Source of the DNA: an uncultured Lachnospiraceae bacterium
GTDB lineage: Bacteria; Bacillota; Clostridia; Lachnospirales; Lachnospiraceae
Reading direction: 5' to 3'
Length of the DNA: 64,000 bases
Assembly: GCA_902476265.1 (NCBI GenBank)
Contig: CABSCP010000020.1
Span: 11,962-75,961 of the forward strand
The notes under the pieces were generated by a model, which had not been told where the DNA came from, did not search any database, and saw nothing but the letters and a program-made list of their open reading frames with translations. Within the stretch, counting starts at the first letter, position 1, and each line of letters starts with the position of its first letter. A program made the translations under genes and the position numbers. Below are positions 26,838 through 35,542 of the stretch, one piece after another.

Positions 26838-28121
26838 ATGATAGATATTAAATTTTTAAGAGAGAATCCCGAAGCGGTTAAGGAGAATATTCGCAAAAAG
26901 TTTCAGGATGAAAAGCTTGGGCTGGTGGATGAAGTGATTGCACTGGATGCTGAAAGCAGAAAGACACAGCAGGAAGCAGATGATCTGCGCGCCAACAGAA
27001 ACAAAATTTCCAAAGAAATCGGCGCACTGATGAGTCAGGGCAAAAAAGAAGAAGCAATGGCAAAAAAGGAAGAAGTTGCGGCCGGAGCAAAACGTCTGGG
27101 AGAGTTGGAAGAGAAGGAAGAAGAACTTCAGGAAAAGATTCTGAAAATAATGATGACAATTCCCAATATCATTGATCCTTCCGTTCCCATCGGAAAAAAT
27201 GATACGGAGAATGTGGAAGTACAGAAATACGGAGAACCGGTAGTACCGGATTTTGAAATTCCTTATCATACGGAAATTATGGAAAGCTTTGAAGGAATTG
27301 ATCTGGACAGCGCCAGAAAGGTAGCAGGAAACGGATTTTATTATCTGATGGGAGACATTGCGAGACTTCACTCCGCGGTGATCTCCTATGCCCGTGATTT
27401 CATGATCAACAGAGGATTTACTTATTGTGTTCCTCCTTTTATGATCAGAAGCAATGTGGTGACAGGCGTGATGAGTTTTGCAGAAATGGATGCCATGATG
27501 TACAAGATCGAAGGAGAGGATCTCTATCTGATCGGAACATCCGAACATTCCATGATCGGTAAATTTATCGATACGATTATTCCGGAAGCAGAACTTCCCA
27601 AAACACTTACCAGCTATTCTCCCTGTTTCAGAAAAGAAAAAGGCGCGCATGGGCTGGAAGAAAGAGGCGTATACCGTATCCATCAGTTTGAAAAACAGGA
27701 AATGATCGTTGTGTGTAAACCTGAGGATTCCAAAATGTGGTTTGATAAACTGTGGCAGAACACGGTGGATCTGTTCCGCTCTCTGGATATTCCGGTCAGA
27801 ACTTTGGAATGCTGTTCCGGTGACCTGGCAGACCTGAAAGTGAAATCTGTGGATGTGGAAGCATGGTCTCCCAGACAGAAAAAATACTTTGAAGTTGGAA
27901 GCTGTTCCAATCTGGGCGATGCGCAGGCAAGAAGACTGAAAATCCGTGTGAACGGGGAAAACGGGAAGTATTTTGCGCATACATTAAATAATACAGTTGT
28001 GGCGCCTCCCAGAATGCTGATCGCGTTCCTGGAAAATAACCTGCAGGCAGATGGCTCTGTAAGAATCCCGGAATTACTTCAGCCTTATATGGGTGGAATG
28101 AAAGAAATCAGAAGAAAATAG
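26838..28121 (+). CDS. serS: Serine--tRNA ligase
   Basis: A 427-residue class II synthetase that charges tRNA-Ser. The N-terminal coiled-coil arm spans residues 30-105. Motif 2 is visible as FRKEKGAHGLEERGVYRIHQ and motif 3 as NNTVVAPPRMLIAFLEN. GGAGGAAT lies before the ATG. It is 18 bp downstream of the DUF4446 gene. Confidence 0.97.
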   Translation: MIDIKFLRENPEAVKENIRKKFQDEKLGLVDEVIALDAESRKTQQEADDLRANRNKISKEIGALMSQGKKEEAMAKKEEVAAGAKRLGELEEKEEELQEKILKIMMTIPNIIDPSVPIGKNDTENVEVQKYGEPVVPDFEIPYHTEIMESFEGIDLDSARKVAGNGFYYLMGDIARLHSAVISYARDFMINRGFTYCVPPFMIRSNVVTGVMSFAEMDAMMYKIEGEDLYLIGTSEHSMIGKFIDTIIPEAELPKTLTSYSPCFRKEKGAHGLEERGVYRIHQFEKQEMIVVCKPEDSKMWFDKLWQNTVDLFRSLDIPVRTLECCSGDLADLKVKSVDVEAWSPRQKKYFEVGSCSNLGDAQARRLKIRVNGENGKYFAHTLNNTVVAPPRMLIAFLENNLQADGSVRIPELLQPYMGGMKEIRRK

Positions 28122-28158
28122 TTTAAGTTATGTAAACCAATAAAGTGAGGTGAAATTC

Positions 28159-29043
28159 TTGCACAAATTTTTAAGAGCAGTAGGCTTTAGCGAGTATACC
28201 GAAAAAAAGCAGATTAAAAAGCTGATAGAAGAAATTATTTTAAATGCCGACGGCAGAAGCTATACATCCAAGGATGATAAAAGCCTTTTTGCGGAATTTG
28301 ACAGGAATTTCGCTGAGGATATCGGCGTGGCGGTGTGCGGAGAGTTCGATGAGGAGGATAACTATTCCTATGAATATTATTTTCCTTATCTGAGGTCGGA
28401 CATCACCAGTACCGATGAAGATATTTCCATCGAAAGGCATGCCGCAAACGAATCCTATGCCGGAATCTGTGATGATCCTAAGGTGGGAGTTTCCCTGATT
28501 TTTTATCTTCAGAATATGGTGCCCTACTTAAAGTTAAATAAAGAAGGAAAACTGCCCGTGAAAGGGACATCTCTGAATTTTTCCGCGCTTTCCTGCCAAG
28601 GAACCATCATGATGCCCATTCAGAAATCGGAGTGGCAGAAAAAGAAAATAAAAAAAGATTCTGTTTTGCGCAACCGGCTCATACAGGCAGCAAGAGGCGG
28701 AGATGAAGAGGCCATCGAAAGCCTGACGCTGGAGGATATGGATACCTATACGACCATATCCAGAAAGATTCAGAAAGAAGATGTGTTCAGCCTGGTGGAT
28801 ACTTATTTTATGCCATATGGCATAGAGTGCGATCAATATTCCATTTTGGGAGAAATCCTGGAATGCGGCCTGCAGTCAAACCGTTTTACGGGCGAAAAGA
28901 TCCATGTGATGACCGTCAGCTGCAATGATTTAAACCTGCGCCTTTGCATCAACAGTAAAGATCTGATGGGAGAACCGGCGCCGGGCAGAAGATTCCGCGG
29001 ATCCGTATGGTTACAGGGGTATGTAAATTTCCCTGGAGAGTGA
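28159..29043 (+). CDS. DUF3881 family protein
   Basis: A cytoplasmic protein of about 294 residues, beginning HKFLRAVGFSEY. I recall it as DUF3881, found mainly in Lachnospiraceae; function unknown. I prefer the TTG at 28159, 6 nt after GAGGTG; a GTG at 28150 lies inside that ribosome-binding site and would add three residues. There are no membrane segments. It is probably co-transcribed with serS, and its end is followed by a hairpin that shares sequence with the tRNA promoter. Confidence 0.8.
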   Translation: MHKFLRAVGFSEYTEKKQIKKLIEEIILNADGRSYTSKDDKSLFAEFDRNFAEDIGVAVCGEFDEEDNYSYEYYFPYLRSDITSTDEDISIERHAANESYAGICDDPKVGVSLIFYLQNMVPYLKLNKEGKLPVKGTSLNFSALSCQGTIMMPIQKSEWQKKKIKKDSVLRNRLIQAARGGDEEAIESLTLEDMDTYTTISRKIQKEDVFSLVDTYFMPYGIECDQYSILGEILECGLQSNRFTGEKIHVMTVSCNDLNLRLCINSKDLMGEPAPGRRFRGSVWLQGYVNFPGE

Positions 29044-29075
29044 CAATTTTTGAGAAAGATTTTTATAATAAAAAT

Positions 29076-29104
29076 TTGACAACCCGAAGGGAACCCGCTA
29101 TAAT
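29076..29104 (+). promoter_or_regulatory. Consensus promoter of the tRNA-Arg gene
   Basis: TTGACA (29076-29081) and TATAAT (29099-29104), 17 bp apart: a perfect sigma-A promoter 52 bp before the tRNA. A 10-bp inverted repeat (29087-29096 and 29114-29123) brackets the -10 element. Confidence 0.9.
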
Positions 29105-29155
29105 ATTCATGTTGGGTTCCCTTTTGGAAAGTCAGCGCCATAATTTTATATGGAT

Positions 29156-29229
29156 GTTTCCGTAGCTCAGCAGGATAGAGCGTCCGCCTCCTAAGCGGAA
29201 GGCCAGCGGTTCGAATCCGCTCGGGAACG
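29156..29229 (+). tRNA. tRNA-Arg (anticodon CCT)
   Basis: The cloverleaf closes completely. The acceptor stem is GTTTCCG with CGGGAAC, the D-arm GCTC/GAGC, and the anticodon stem TCCGC/GCGGA around loop CTCCTAA, giving anticodon CCT (reads AGG, Arg). The T-arm is AGCGG/CCGCT with TTCGAAT. The discriminator is G and no CCA is encoded. It stands alone between a consensus promoter and a strong terminator. Confidence 0.97.
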
Positions 29230-29234
29230 TTAAT

Positions 29235-29280
29235 CAAAAAGCCGAAAATCCTTATTGAATCAAGGATTTCCGGCTTTTTG
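29235..29280 (+). terminator. Rho-independent terminator of tRNA-Arg
   Basis: A 19-bp stem with one mismatch (29235-29253 with 29262-29280) and an 8-nt loop, ending in TTTTTG, 5 nt after the tRNA. Confidence 0.9.
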
Positions 29281-29402
29281 ATTTTAAGGATGCCGTTAAG
29301 AATTTCTAACCGTACTTTAACCATCCATCCTGTATAATGAGCATGTGATCACAAACAAAGTAACCATAGTATCTCAAACAAAGAGAACAGGAGGGAAAAA
29401 TA

Positions 29403-29714
29403 ATGTTAAAACACAAAAACGTAGTTGGATTGGCAGCCATGGTCGTAACATCGATTTCGATGGGAGGTTTCGCATTTGCAGCCGAAAAAGAGAATACGGA
29501 TGTCAGTACGGTACCCGCGAAGGCGGCTGTCTGCGATGACAGTGTAGATACAACGGATATCGTTGATTCTAATGTAACCCTGCAGGGACTCAAAAAAGAC
29601 AAAGACGGCAGCTATTATGTGATGATGCCGGATGGTACAAAAATTACGGTTACCATGGCGGAACCGGAGTTAGGGCAGGATGGGAACGTTGATATTCATT
29701 TTATCTGCAAGTAA
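29403..29714 (+). CDS. Small secreted protein of unknown function
   Basis: A 103-residue protein with a signal peptide (residues 1-27, cleavage likely after AFA) and a mature part of about 76 residues. The mature part includes DGSYYVMMPDGTKITVTM and ends in a short Cys-containing tail; another cysteine is in the AAVCDD stretch. The pattern resembles small envelope or sensory proteins paired with two-component systems, and a response regulator/kinase pair starts 51 bp downstream on the same strand. A TATAAT lies at 29333. I do not recognise the family. Confidence 0.75.
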   Translation: MLKHKNVVGLAAMVVTSISMGGFAFAAEKENTDVSTVPAKAAVCDDSVDTTDIVDSNVTLQGLKKDKDGSYYVMMPDGTKITVTMAEPELGQDGNVDIHFICK

Positions 29715-29765
29715 CCGAAAGACCAACACTGACAGAGATAACTGAAAAAAAGGGGATGGCAGGAT

Positions 29766-30437
29766 ATGAGACTTTTGGTAGTTGAAGACGAGGAAGATTT
29801 ACAGGAGGCGTTATGTTACGGCCTCAGAAAGCGGGGCTACGCGGTGGATGCGGCGGGAGACGGTGCCGATGCTGTGCAGTTGTGCCAGATAAACGATTAT
29901 GATCTGATGGTACTCGACTTAAATCTTCCTGTCCTGGATGGGATGGAAGTGCTGAAACGTGTCCGTTCCATAAACGGGACAGTGAAGGTATTGATTCTTT
30001 CCGCACGTTCCCAACTCTCTGATAAGATAACAGGACTTGACGGAGGAGCCAGTGATTATCTTACCAAACCCTTCCATTTTGAGGAGCTGGAGGCGCGCAT
30101 CCGCATGTTGCTGCGCCGCTCCTTTATCCAGGAGGAGTCGGTCCTTAGGTGCGGCGGCCTCAGCCTGAATACAAATTCAAAGACCGTGAGTTTTGACGGC
30201 TGCCCTTTAGAATTTTCCATGAGGGAATACGCGATTCTGGAATATTTGATGGCCGGGATGGGACGGCCTGTCAGCGCAGAGGAGTTGTTGGAACATGTGT
30301 GGGACAGTGAGGCTGATCCTTTTTCCAACCAGATTAAAGTCTATATCAGTGTAATCCGCCGCAAGCTTCTGGCGGTCACCGGAGAAGAAATCATACGGAA
30401 CATCCGGGGCGCCGGATATGTGATTGAGTGTCGATGA
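29766..30437 (+). CDS. Two-component response regulator, OmpR/PhoB family
   Basis: A 223-residue regulator. The receiver domain (1-120) has the phosphoacceptor Asp51 in VLDLNLPVLDG, an acidic EDEED pocket near 7-11, and the TKPF motif around 102. The winged-helix DNA-binding domain (125-223) ends IRNIRGAGYVIEC. Paired with the kinase that starts 31 bp downstream. The secreted protein upstream may be its target or its sensor partner. Confidence 0.94.
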   Translation: MRLLVVEDEEDLQEALCYGLRKRGYAVDAAGDGADAVQLCQINDYDLMVLDLNLPVLDGMEVLKRVRSINGTVKVLILSARSQLSDKITGLDGGASDYLTKPFHFEELEARIRMLLRRSFIQEESVLRCGGLSLNTNSKTVSFDGCPLEFSMREYAILEYLMAGMGRPVSAEELLEHVWDSEADPFSNQIKVYISVIRRKLLAVTGEEIIRNIRGAGYVIECR

Positions 30438-30468
30438 GAAGTTTAAGACAAACTATGGGAGGATGACA

Positions 30469-31668
30469 ATGAAAAAATTATCGTTTCGTATGAGACTGAC
30501 TCTTTTATCGGCACTCGTAATGGCGGGAGTGGCAGTGATTCTTACATGTATGTTTTTATTTGGCGCGGACCGAATTTTTGTACAGAATTTTCAGCAGAAA
30601 TTTTTATATCAATCCGGGGATTTGGGAGATATTATTATCTCCGGTGAAATAAAAGGAGACCAGGTCGCGGAAGACATACAGGAACTAACACTGACCATCA
30701 GGGCGGCCGGAATCCAATACAACACATGGGGGATCGCCGCCCTCTTTCTTGTAATTGTGCTGGGAACAGGGGCGGCATGGTTTATGGCGGGACATGTTTT
30801 GAGACCCCTTGGAGAATTGTCAAATACAATAGAGGAGATAGGCGGAAATGATTTATCCCGCCGTGTGGATGCAAAGATACAGGAAAGAAAAGATGAGATC
30901 GGACATCTGGCCCTGTCCTTTAACCGCATGATGGACAAAGTGGGGGATTCTTTTGAGCGGCAGAAACGTTTCTCAGCCAGCGCTGCTCATGAGTTAAAAA
31001 CACCGCTTGCGACCATCCTTGTAAATCTGGAGGTATTGGAACTGGAGGAGGATATCGAACCGGAGCGTGTGAAAAAGGTTCTGTCGGTTGTAAGGACAAA
31101 TACGGAACGGATGATCCGGCTTACCGAGGATTTATTCCGGCTTTCGTCAGAGCATGACAGTGAAATGGGGGAAGAAGTCCGCCTCAGTGAGGCATTTGCC
31201 ATTGCGGTGGAGGAGTTGTCGCCTCTTCTGCGGCAAAAACAGCTTACGGTATCGGTTCAGGATATGCACGAGGTAAAGATAACCGGAAACCGTGTGATGA
31301 TTTATCGTGCAATGAGCAATCTGGTTGAGAATGCAGCAAAATATAACCGCGATGGAGGTACCATCACCGTGACGGCTGCGGCCACTGAGGAGGAGGTTAG
31401 GGTGACTGTTTCAGATACGGGGATTGGAATTTTGGAGGACGATCTGTCTCATATTTTTGAACCCTTTTATCGCGTGGACCGATCCCGCTCCCGTTCGGCA
31501 GGCGGAGCCGGGCTGGGGCTTCCTCTGGTGCAGGACATTGTGGAAAAACATGGCGGAACCATAGAAATACAGAGTGTTCCTGACAGCGGGACCACTGTTA
31601 TAGTAATATTTCCGGTATGCAGTTATTCTAACCGGGAATTGTGTCATGATAGTAACGCGGAAAAATAA
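30469..31668 (+). CDS. Sensor histidine kinase
   Basis: A 399-residue membrane kinase from the ATG at 30469, after GGGAGG; the frame is open 15 codons further up without a site. Membrane segments are at 11-31 and 88-108 with a short extracellular loop between. HAMP is about 108-160, HisKA has His174 in SASAAHELKTPLATI, and the ATPase domain shows NLVENAAKYN, DTGIGI and AGLGLPLVQDI. It pairs with the upstream response regulator. Its 3' end overlaps a convergent kinase fragment by 41 bp. Confidence 0.94.
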   Translation: MKKLSFRMRLTLLSALVMAGVAVILTCMFLFGADRIFVQNFQQKFLYQSGDLGDIIISGEIKGDQVAEDIQELTLTIRAAGIQYNTWGIAALFLVIVLGTGAAWFMAGHVLRPLGELSNTIEEIGGNDLSRRVDAKIQERKDEIGHLALSFNRMMDKVGDSFERQKRFSASAAHELKTPLATILVNLEVLELEEDIEPERVKKVLSVVRTNTERMIRLTEDLFRLSSEHDSEMGEEVRLSEAFAIAVEELSPLLRQKQLTVSVQDMHEVKITGNRVMIYRAMSNLVENAAKYNRDGGTITVTAAATEEEVRVTVSDTGIGILEDDLSHIFEPFYRVDRSRSRSAGGAGLGLPLVQDIVEKHGGTIEIQSVPDSGTTVIVIFPVCSYSNRELCHDSNAEK

Positions 31669-32110
31669 TTTTGAAACGAGTCCCCTCATGCTCTTTACTT
31701 TCCAGCTCTATTGTTGTGTGGTGGATTTTTACAATATCCGCGCAGATGGAGAGTCCGAGTCCCACCCCGTCATTGTTTTTGCCTCTTACCTTATCCACCA
31801 TATAAAAAGTTTCAAATACCTTATCCCGTTCAGCTTCCGGAATTCCTTTTCCTTCGTCTGCAACTTCCAGCATTACGGAGGATTTTTCATTCCATGCTGA
31901 AATCCGGATGGAATCGCCGGCCGCGGAAGCTTTTCTTGCATTATCTGTCAGATTTCCGATGAGATTTAACAGAAGATCTTTTTCTGCAGTCACATAAACC
32001 GGCTCGTCCGGTGTATGGATAATCAGTTTCATTTCTGCCTGTCGGACAGACGGCATCAGAACGGACCCGGCTTCTATTTTATACTGCTCTACGTGAGCCT
32101 TAATCTGCGG
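31628..32110 (-). pseudogene. C-terminal fragment of a histidine kinase
   Basis: A minus-strand frame encoding only an ATPase domain: NLIGNLTDNARKAS, DEGKGIPEAERDKVF and GVGLGLSICADIV, ending at 31628. The frame continues upstream of its first ATG (32056) as kinase-like sequence to about 32110. There it meets plus-strand permease sequence at what looks like a rearrangement point. No sensor, HAMP or HisKA part remains. It overlaps the end of the intact kinase tail-to-tail. Probably not functional. Confidence 0.75.
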
Positions 32111-33039
32111 CGGTTTGGCAGGATTTCTGCCGCAGAAGCCATTCGATTCGGAATGGCGGGACAGAACCAGACGGGCGCAAAAACCGTCCGGCCGGGCGGA
32201 GGCATTCCCATCAACCTGTTTCTCGGCATGAAGGATGTATGGATCAGGAGGCGGCTATTGCAGCCTGTCTGGAAGCGGATTCGGCGGTTTCCGAGTTTGC
32301 CGTGCTGACGATGAAAACCTTTGGCATCAGGATGGAGGACGGAACCACGGAAAACAGTAAAGTGGAGCTGGGCGACCATGCGGTGTTCCCGGTAGCGTGC
32401 GTGAGCGGACGAATGCCGCTCTCTGAACAGGAGATTTCCCTATCCGTCCTGTGCGCGGAAGAATGGGGAAAAGAGGTCGGCGACGAGTTGACCCTGCTGA
32501 CCGCCGATGGGGAAAAATCCCTGACGGTCTGCGGGATTTACTCGGACATCACAAACGGCGGAAAGACGGCGAAAGCGGTTTTCTCCGACGATTCCACCAA
32601 GACGGTATGGAGCACCGTCTGCGTCAGCTTGACGGATTTGAATCGGCTTGACAGTAAAAAGGCGGAATATGAGAGCCGCTTCCCTTTCGCCAAGGTATCG
32701 GGCATCGAGGAGTATATCGCGCAGACTTTTGGGCAGACGCTGCGCAGTGTGCGGACTGCGTCATTGGTATCCGTTCTTGTGGCCGCCGCGATCACGCTGC
32801 TTGTCACGCTGCTGGCCGTTGGGATTATCTGCGGCACGGTTTTGGCCGGAACACTGGGTGAAAAGCTGGCGGCGGCAGCGATATCCATGATCGGGGCAGC
32901 GGCATTCCGTTTTGTCGTGAACCTACCTGTAACGTATCTGGTTTGCCCGCTGATCATGCTGTTAACGGCGCTCACCGCCATTACGATGGGAACGGCGGCA
33001 ATCCACGATATCCGGATTTCACAGGCCATAAAGGAGTAG
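32108..33039 (+). pseudogene. Decayed FtsX-type ABC permease
   Basis: Two pieces of one permease in different frames. The first (about 32108-32270) reads RISAAEAIRFGMAGQN and INLFLGMKDVWIRRRLL, the usual start of the second FtsX half. The second (about 32239-33039) carries the extracellular part (LEADSAVSEFAVLTMKTF, TVCGIYSDITNGGKTAK) and the last membrane segments, ending RISQAIKE. A frame change and missing sequence separate the pieces. Inside the second piece, a membrane helix (AAAITLLVTLL) runs straight into the next one (AVGIICGTVLAGTLGEK), so a loop normally present between them is missing. The N-terminal half is absent. An intact ATPase gene follows after 3 bp. Confidence 0.75.
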
Positions 33040-33042
33040 AAC

Positions 33043-33801
33043 ATGAGCAAATTATTAGTGAGTGAAAAAATTGAAAAAGCATTTGGAAGCGGGGACGAGC
33101 GCCGCAAGGTGCTGGACGGCGTTTCGGTGGAAATAGCGGACGGGGAATTCGTGGCGGTGATGGGGGCCTCCGGTTCCGGAAAATCGACGCTGCTCTACGC
33201 GCTCAGCGGCATGGACGGTTTTGACATGGGAGAAGTCACGTTCGAGGGGCAGCCGTTGTCCGGGCTTTCGGACGACGCATTGACTGACCTGCGCAGAACG
33301 AAGATGGGCTTCGTTTTCCAGCAGCCCACCCTGCTGAAAAATCTGAACATTCTCGACAACATCCTCCTGCCCCAGATGCGGGATCACTGCAGGGAAGTGA
33401 AAAAGCTGACGGTCCGGGCCAAGGCCCTGATGGAGCAGGTCGGCATCGCAGATCTGGAGCAGCGGGACGTCACACAGGTTTCCGGCGGTCAGCTCCAGCG
33501 GGCGGGCATCTGCCGTGCGCTGATGAGCAGCCCGAAAATCGTGTTTGCGGACGAACCGACAGGCGCGCTGAACTCGAAGTCCTCCGATGAAATCATGGCG
33601 CTTTTTTCGGAAATCCATCGGGCCGGTACCGCCATTCTATTGGTAACGCACGATGCGAAGGTCGCGGCGAGGGCGCAGAAGGTGTTGTTCATGCAGGACG
33701 GCAAAATTGTGCGCAGCCTTGTACTGTCAGGGGCTGGTTCCGGGAACTTCGCATGGAAAACGGAAAAAGTCCTGTCGGAAATGAAGTGCTTGAACATTTA
33801 A
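33043..33801 (+). CDS. ABC transporter ATP-binding protein (MacB/LolD type)
   Basis: A 252-residue ATPase. Walker A is GASGSGKST (residues 44-52), followed by FVFQQPTLLKNLNILDN, the signature VSGGQLQRAGICRAL, Walker B IVFADEPTGALNS and the LLVTHD switch. This subfamily powers FtsX-type permeases in export or peptide-resistance systems. Its own permease immediately upstream is broken, so the gene may be an orphan unless it works with the 39441-42062 permease. The reading frame itself shows no damage. Confidence 0.9.
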   Translation: MSKLLVSEKIEKAFGSGDERRKVLDGVSVEIADGEFVAVMGASGSGKSTLLYALSGMDGFDMGEVTFEGQPLSGLSDDALTDLRRTKMGFVFQQPTLLKNLNILDNILLPQMRDHCREVKKLTVRAKALMEQVGIADLEQRDVTQVSGGQLQRAGICRALMSSPKIVFADEPTGALNSKSSDEIMALFSEIHRAGTAILLVTHDAKVAARAQKVLFMQDGKIVRSLVLSGAGSGNFAWKTEKVLSEMKCLNI

Positions 33802-33937
33802 TTCAGAAAATTATAAAGATGGATATAAATGAAATTTATGACCAGTTCCAGGCCGGGGCGGATTAGAGTTTATGGCAGCGGTAAATCAGAATTTTTTTTC
33901 GGACAGTAAGCTGATTTTATATACCAGGAGGTATCCC

Positions 33938-34416
33938 ATGATCGATATTGAGAAAGATTACTATTCCAAATTAGATGAATTACGGAGGCGGATCAAGTCC
34001 CCCAAAAACTTTCAGTCAGCGATGGAACTGGCACTTGAAATACATGCAATCACACATACAGGTGAAGTGTCTTCCGGCGACACACCTACGTTTTGCGACG
34101 AATTATTGGATGGCCTGGAAGAAGATGACTACAGTGTCATGCCTACGGAGAAAGATGAAACCATTGCATGGCACTTATGGCATATCGCAAGAATCGAAGA
34201 TTTGGTGGGTAACCTTCTGACCAGTCTTTGGCACGGCTGGTCAGCGAGGGTGGTCTGCTGGAGGTAAAAAAATCCATATGGCTTAAGAAATTTTGGGGGA
34301 GTTATACCGTTACGGGACTCATTCTGCTGCCATTGACACATCATCATATGATTCATTTACCGGACAGTGTAAGAATTAAGGAATTTGCTAAAAAATCACG
34401 CAGTGGAACGCTATGA
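33938..34416 (+). pseudogene. Disrupted DinB-like metal-dependent protein
   Basis: The first part (from the ATG at 33938 after AGGAGG) reads well to VGNLL: an N-terminal KDYYSKLDELRRRI, then WHLWHIARIEDLVGN with the DinB-type histidine motif. At about 34220 the frame shifts and sequence is missing. The C-terminal part resumes in another frame as LARLVSEGGLLEVKK and LLPLTHHHMIHLPDS, ending at 34416. An 8-bp inverted repeat (34217-34224 and 34237-34244) marks the break. The missing middle is inferred from the usual family length. Confidence 0.75.
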
Positions 34417-34487
34417 TACAATGGCTTCAACAAAGTTTGCGATATCAGAGGCTACAAACTATTCTGAATTACTATGGAGGGAATACA

Positions 34488-34943
34488 ATGACTGAAAAAG
34501 AAATGTGGGCAGCCTATATTCAGGAAAACCCATCTTACAAGGAACAATGTTATGAAGCCTGGTGTTATGGCAGCAAAACACCAGATTTACTGGCAGAATT
34601 GACGGCATTGGGAACGAAAACGGCTACTGCATCTGCCTATCCATTTTATGAATATGAAAAATGCGAATTGCCCAAAGCGGGAGATCACAATGTCATACTG
34701 CGTACCAATGGGGAAGCTGTGTGTGTCACAAAGACGACCCGCGTTTCTGTAGTGCCTTTTATGCAAGTGAGTGAGGAACATGCCTATAAGGAGGGGGAAG
34801 GAGATCGGAGCTTAACATACTGGAGAACGGTCCACGCGCAAGCTTTCGCGGATGAACTGGCAGAGATCAATATGAATTTTTCCGAAGATATGCTGGTTGT
34901 CTGCGAAGAATTTCAAGTGGTTTTTTTACCCATTGGCAGGTAA
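34488..34943 (+). CDS. ASCH domain protein
   Basis: A 151-residue cytoplasmic protein from the ATG at 34488, after GGAGGG. It begins EKEMWAAYIQENPSYKEQCYEAWCYG. Features of the ASCH/PUA-like RNA-binding fold include KAGDHNVILRTNGEAVCV (substrate loop), TTRVSVVPFMQV and a late YWRTVHAQAF. ASCH proteins are thought to bind RNA or act on nucleosides; no reaction is assigned here. It is intact amid decayed neighbours. Confidence 0.83.
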   Translation: MTEKEMWAAYIQENPSYKEQCYEAWCYGSKTPDLLAELTALGTKTATASAYPFYEYEKCELPKAGDHNVILRTNGEAVCVTKTTRVSVVPFMQVSEEHAYKEGEGDRSLTYWRTVHAQAFADELAEINMNFSEDMLVVCEEFQVVFLPIGR

Positions 34944-35042
34944 GAAAGAAGCTGTGGTTGAGGTATGGTATATTGATAATGGCCGATCAATGTATATCAG
35001 AGAGCGATCTCAAATTCATGTGAGACAAAGGAGGAATGGGGT

Positions 35043-35399
35043 ATGCCGTTTACTGAACTATGTATTTATCAAGTCAAACCGCAGAAGGTTGACGAATTCG
35101 AGGCGATTATGCTGGAGGCGAAATCATTTCTGGAGAAGCAAAAGGGGCTGCTTTTACTTCGGTTCGTAAAAAGAGAGTACCATATCGATATGGAACAGAT
35201 TAAAGAAGGTCTGCCGCCGCCTAAGCTTACCCGCATTGTGAAAAGCGTCAAGTATATGCTTTATTGGGAGTTTGATACGAAAGAAAGCTATGGGGCAGCA
35301 CAAAAAAATCTCTACAACAGCTATTGGAAGTCGATAGAAAAATGTCTGGTGGCGCCCCATGACAAATATTTAGGAGAGGGGATGTTTTCATGGAATTAG
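35043..35399 (+). CDS. Hypothetical protein, ABM-like alpha/beta barrel
   Basis: A 118-residue protein with a good AAAGGAGG site. The pattern (CIYQVKPQKVDEFEAIM, then SFLEKQKGLLLLRFVKR) suggests a dimeric alpha-beta barrel as in antibiotic-biosynthesis monooxygenase-like proteins. No catalytic residues can be assigned. Its last codons overlap the start of a broken DUF3795 gene by 10 bp, implying they once formed an operon. Confidence 0.6.
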   Translation: MPFTELCIYQVKPQKVDEFEAIMLEAKSFLEKQKGLLLLRFVKREYHIDMEQIKEGLPPPKLTRIVKSVKYMLYWEFDTKESYGAAQKNLYNSYWKSIEKCLVAPHDKYLGEGMFSWN

Positions 35400-35542
35400 C
35401 CTATAGTGGTTTAAAATGAGACGAATGTCCTATTTATTTCAAAAGCAGATAGGAGTTTCCCTGTTCGTTACTTGAAGAACAACTGGGAGACAGTTCCGAT
35501 GGTCTGAACAGATTAAAACAGCTTGCCGCAGCAGACAGATGA
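35390..35542 (+). pseudogene. Remnant of a DUF3795 (cysteine-rich) protein
   Basis: From the ATG at 35390 one frame reads MELAYSGLK-stop-DECPIYF, then KSR-stop-EFPCSLLEEQLG and NRLKQLAAADR. DUF3795 proteins begin with a similar GLKCDECPIY stretch and contain several Cys motifs. Here a TGA stands at the expected Cys codon, a TAG follows, and most of the middle is gone. The terminal TGA overlaps the next ATG. Confidence 0.7.

Noticed and set aside
26856..27980. 374-codon frame antisense to serS
   Set aside because: Its composition is a mirror of the serS coding sequence, and serS has all class II synthetase motifs.
33745..33866. Short 37-codon frame after the ABC ATPase (ending QAGAD)
   Set aside because: It overlaps the end of the ATPase gene and lacks a ribosome-binding site; it may be a relic, but there is not enough to support a gene.
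35390..35430. TGA at the expected cysteine codon of the DUF3795 remnant as a possible selenocysteine
   Set aside because: A second in-frame stop (TAG) follows within 12 codons, most of the domain is missing, and no selenocysteine insertion hairpin is apparent right after the TGA. Decay explains it better.
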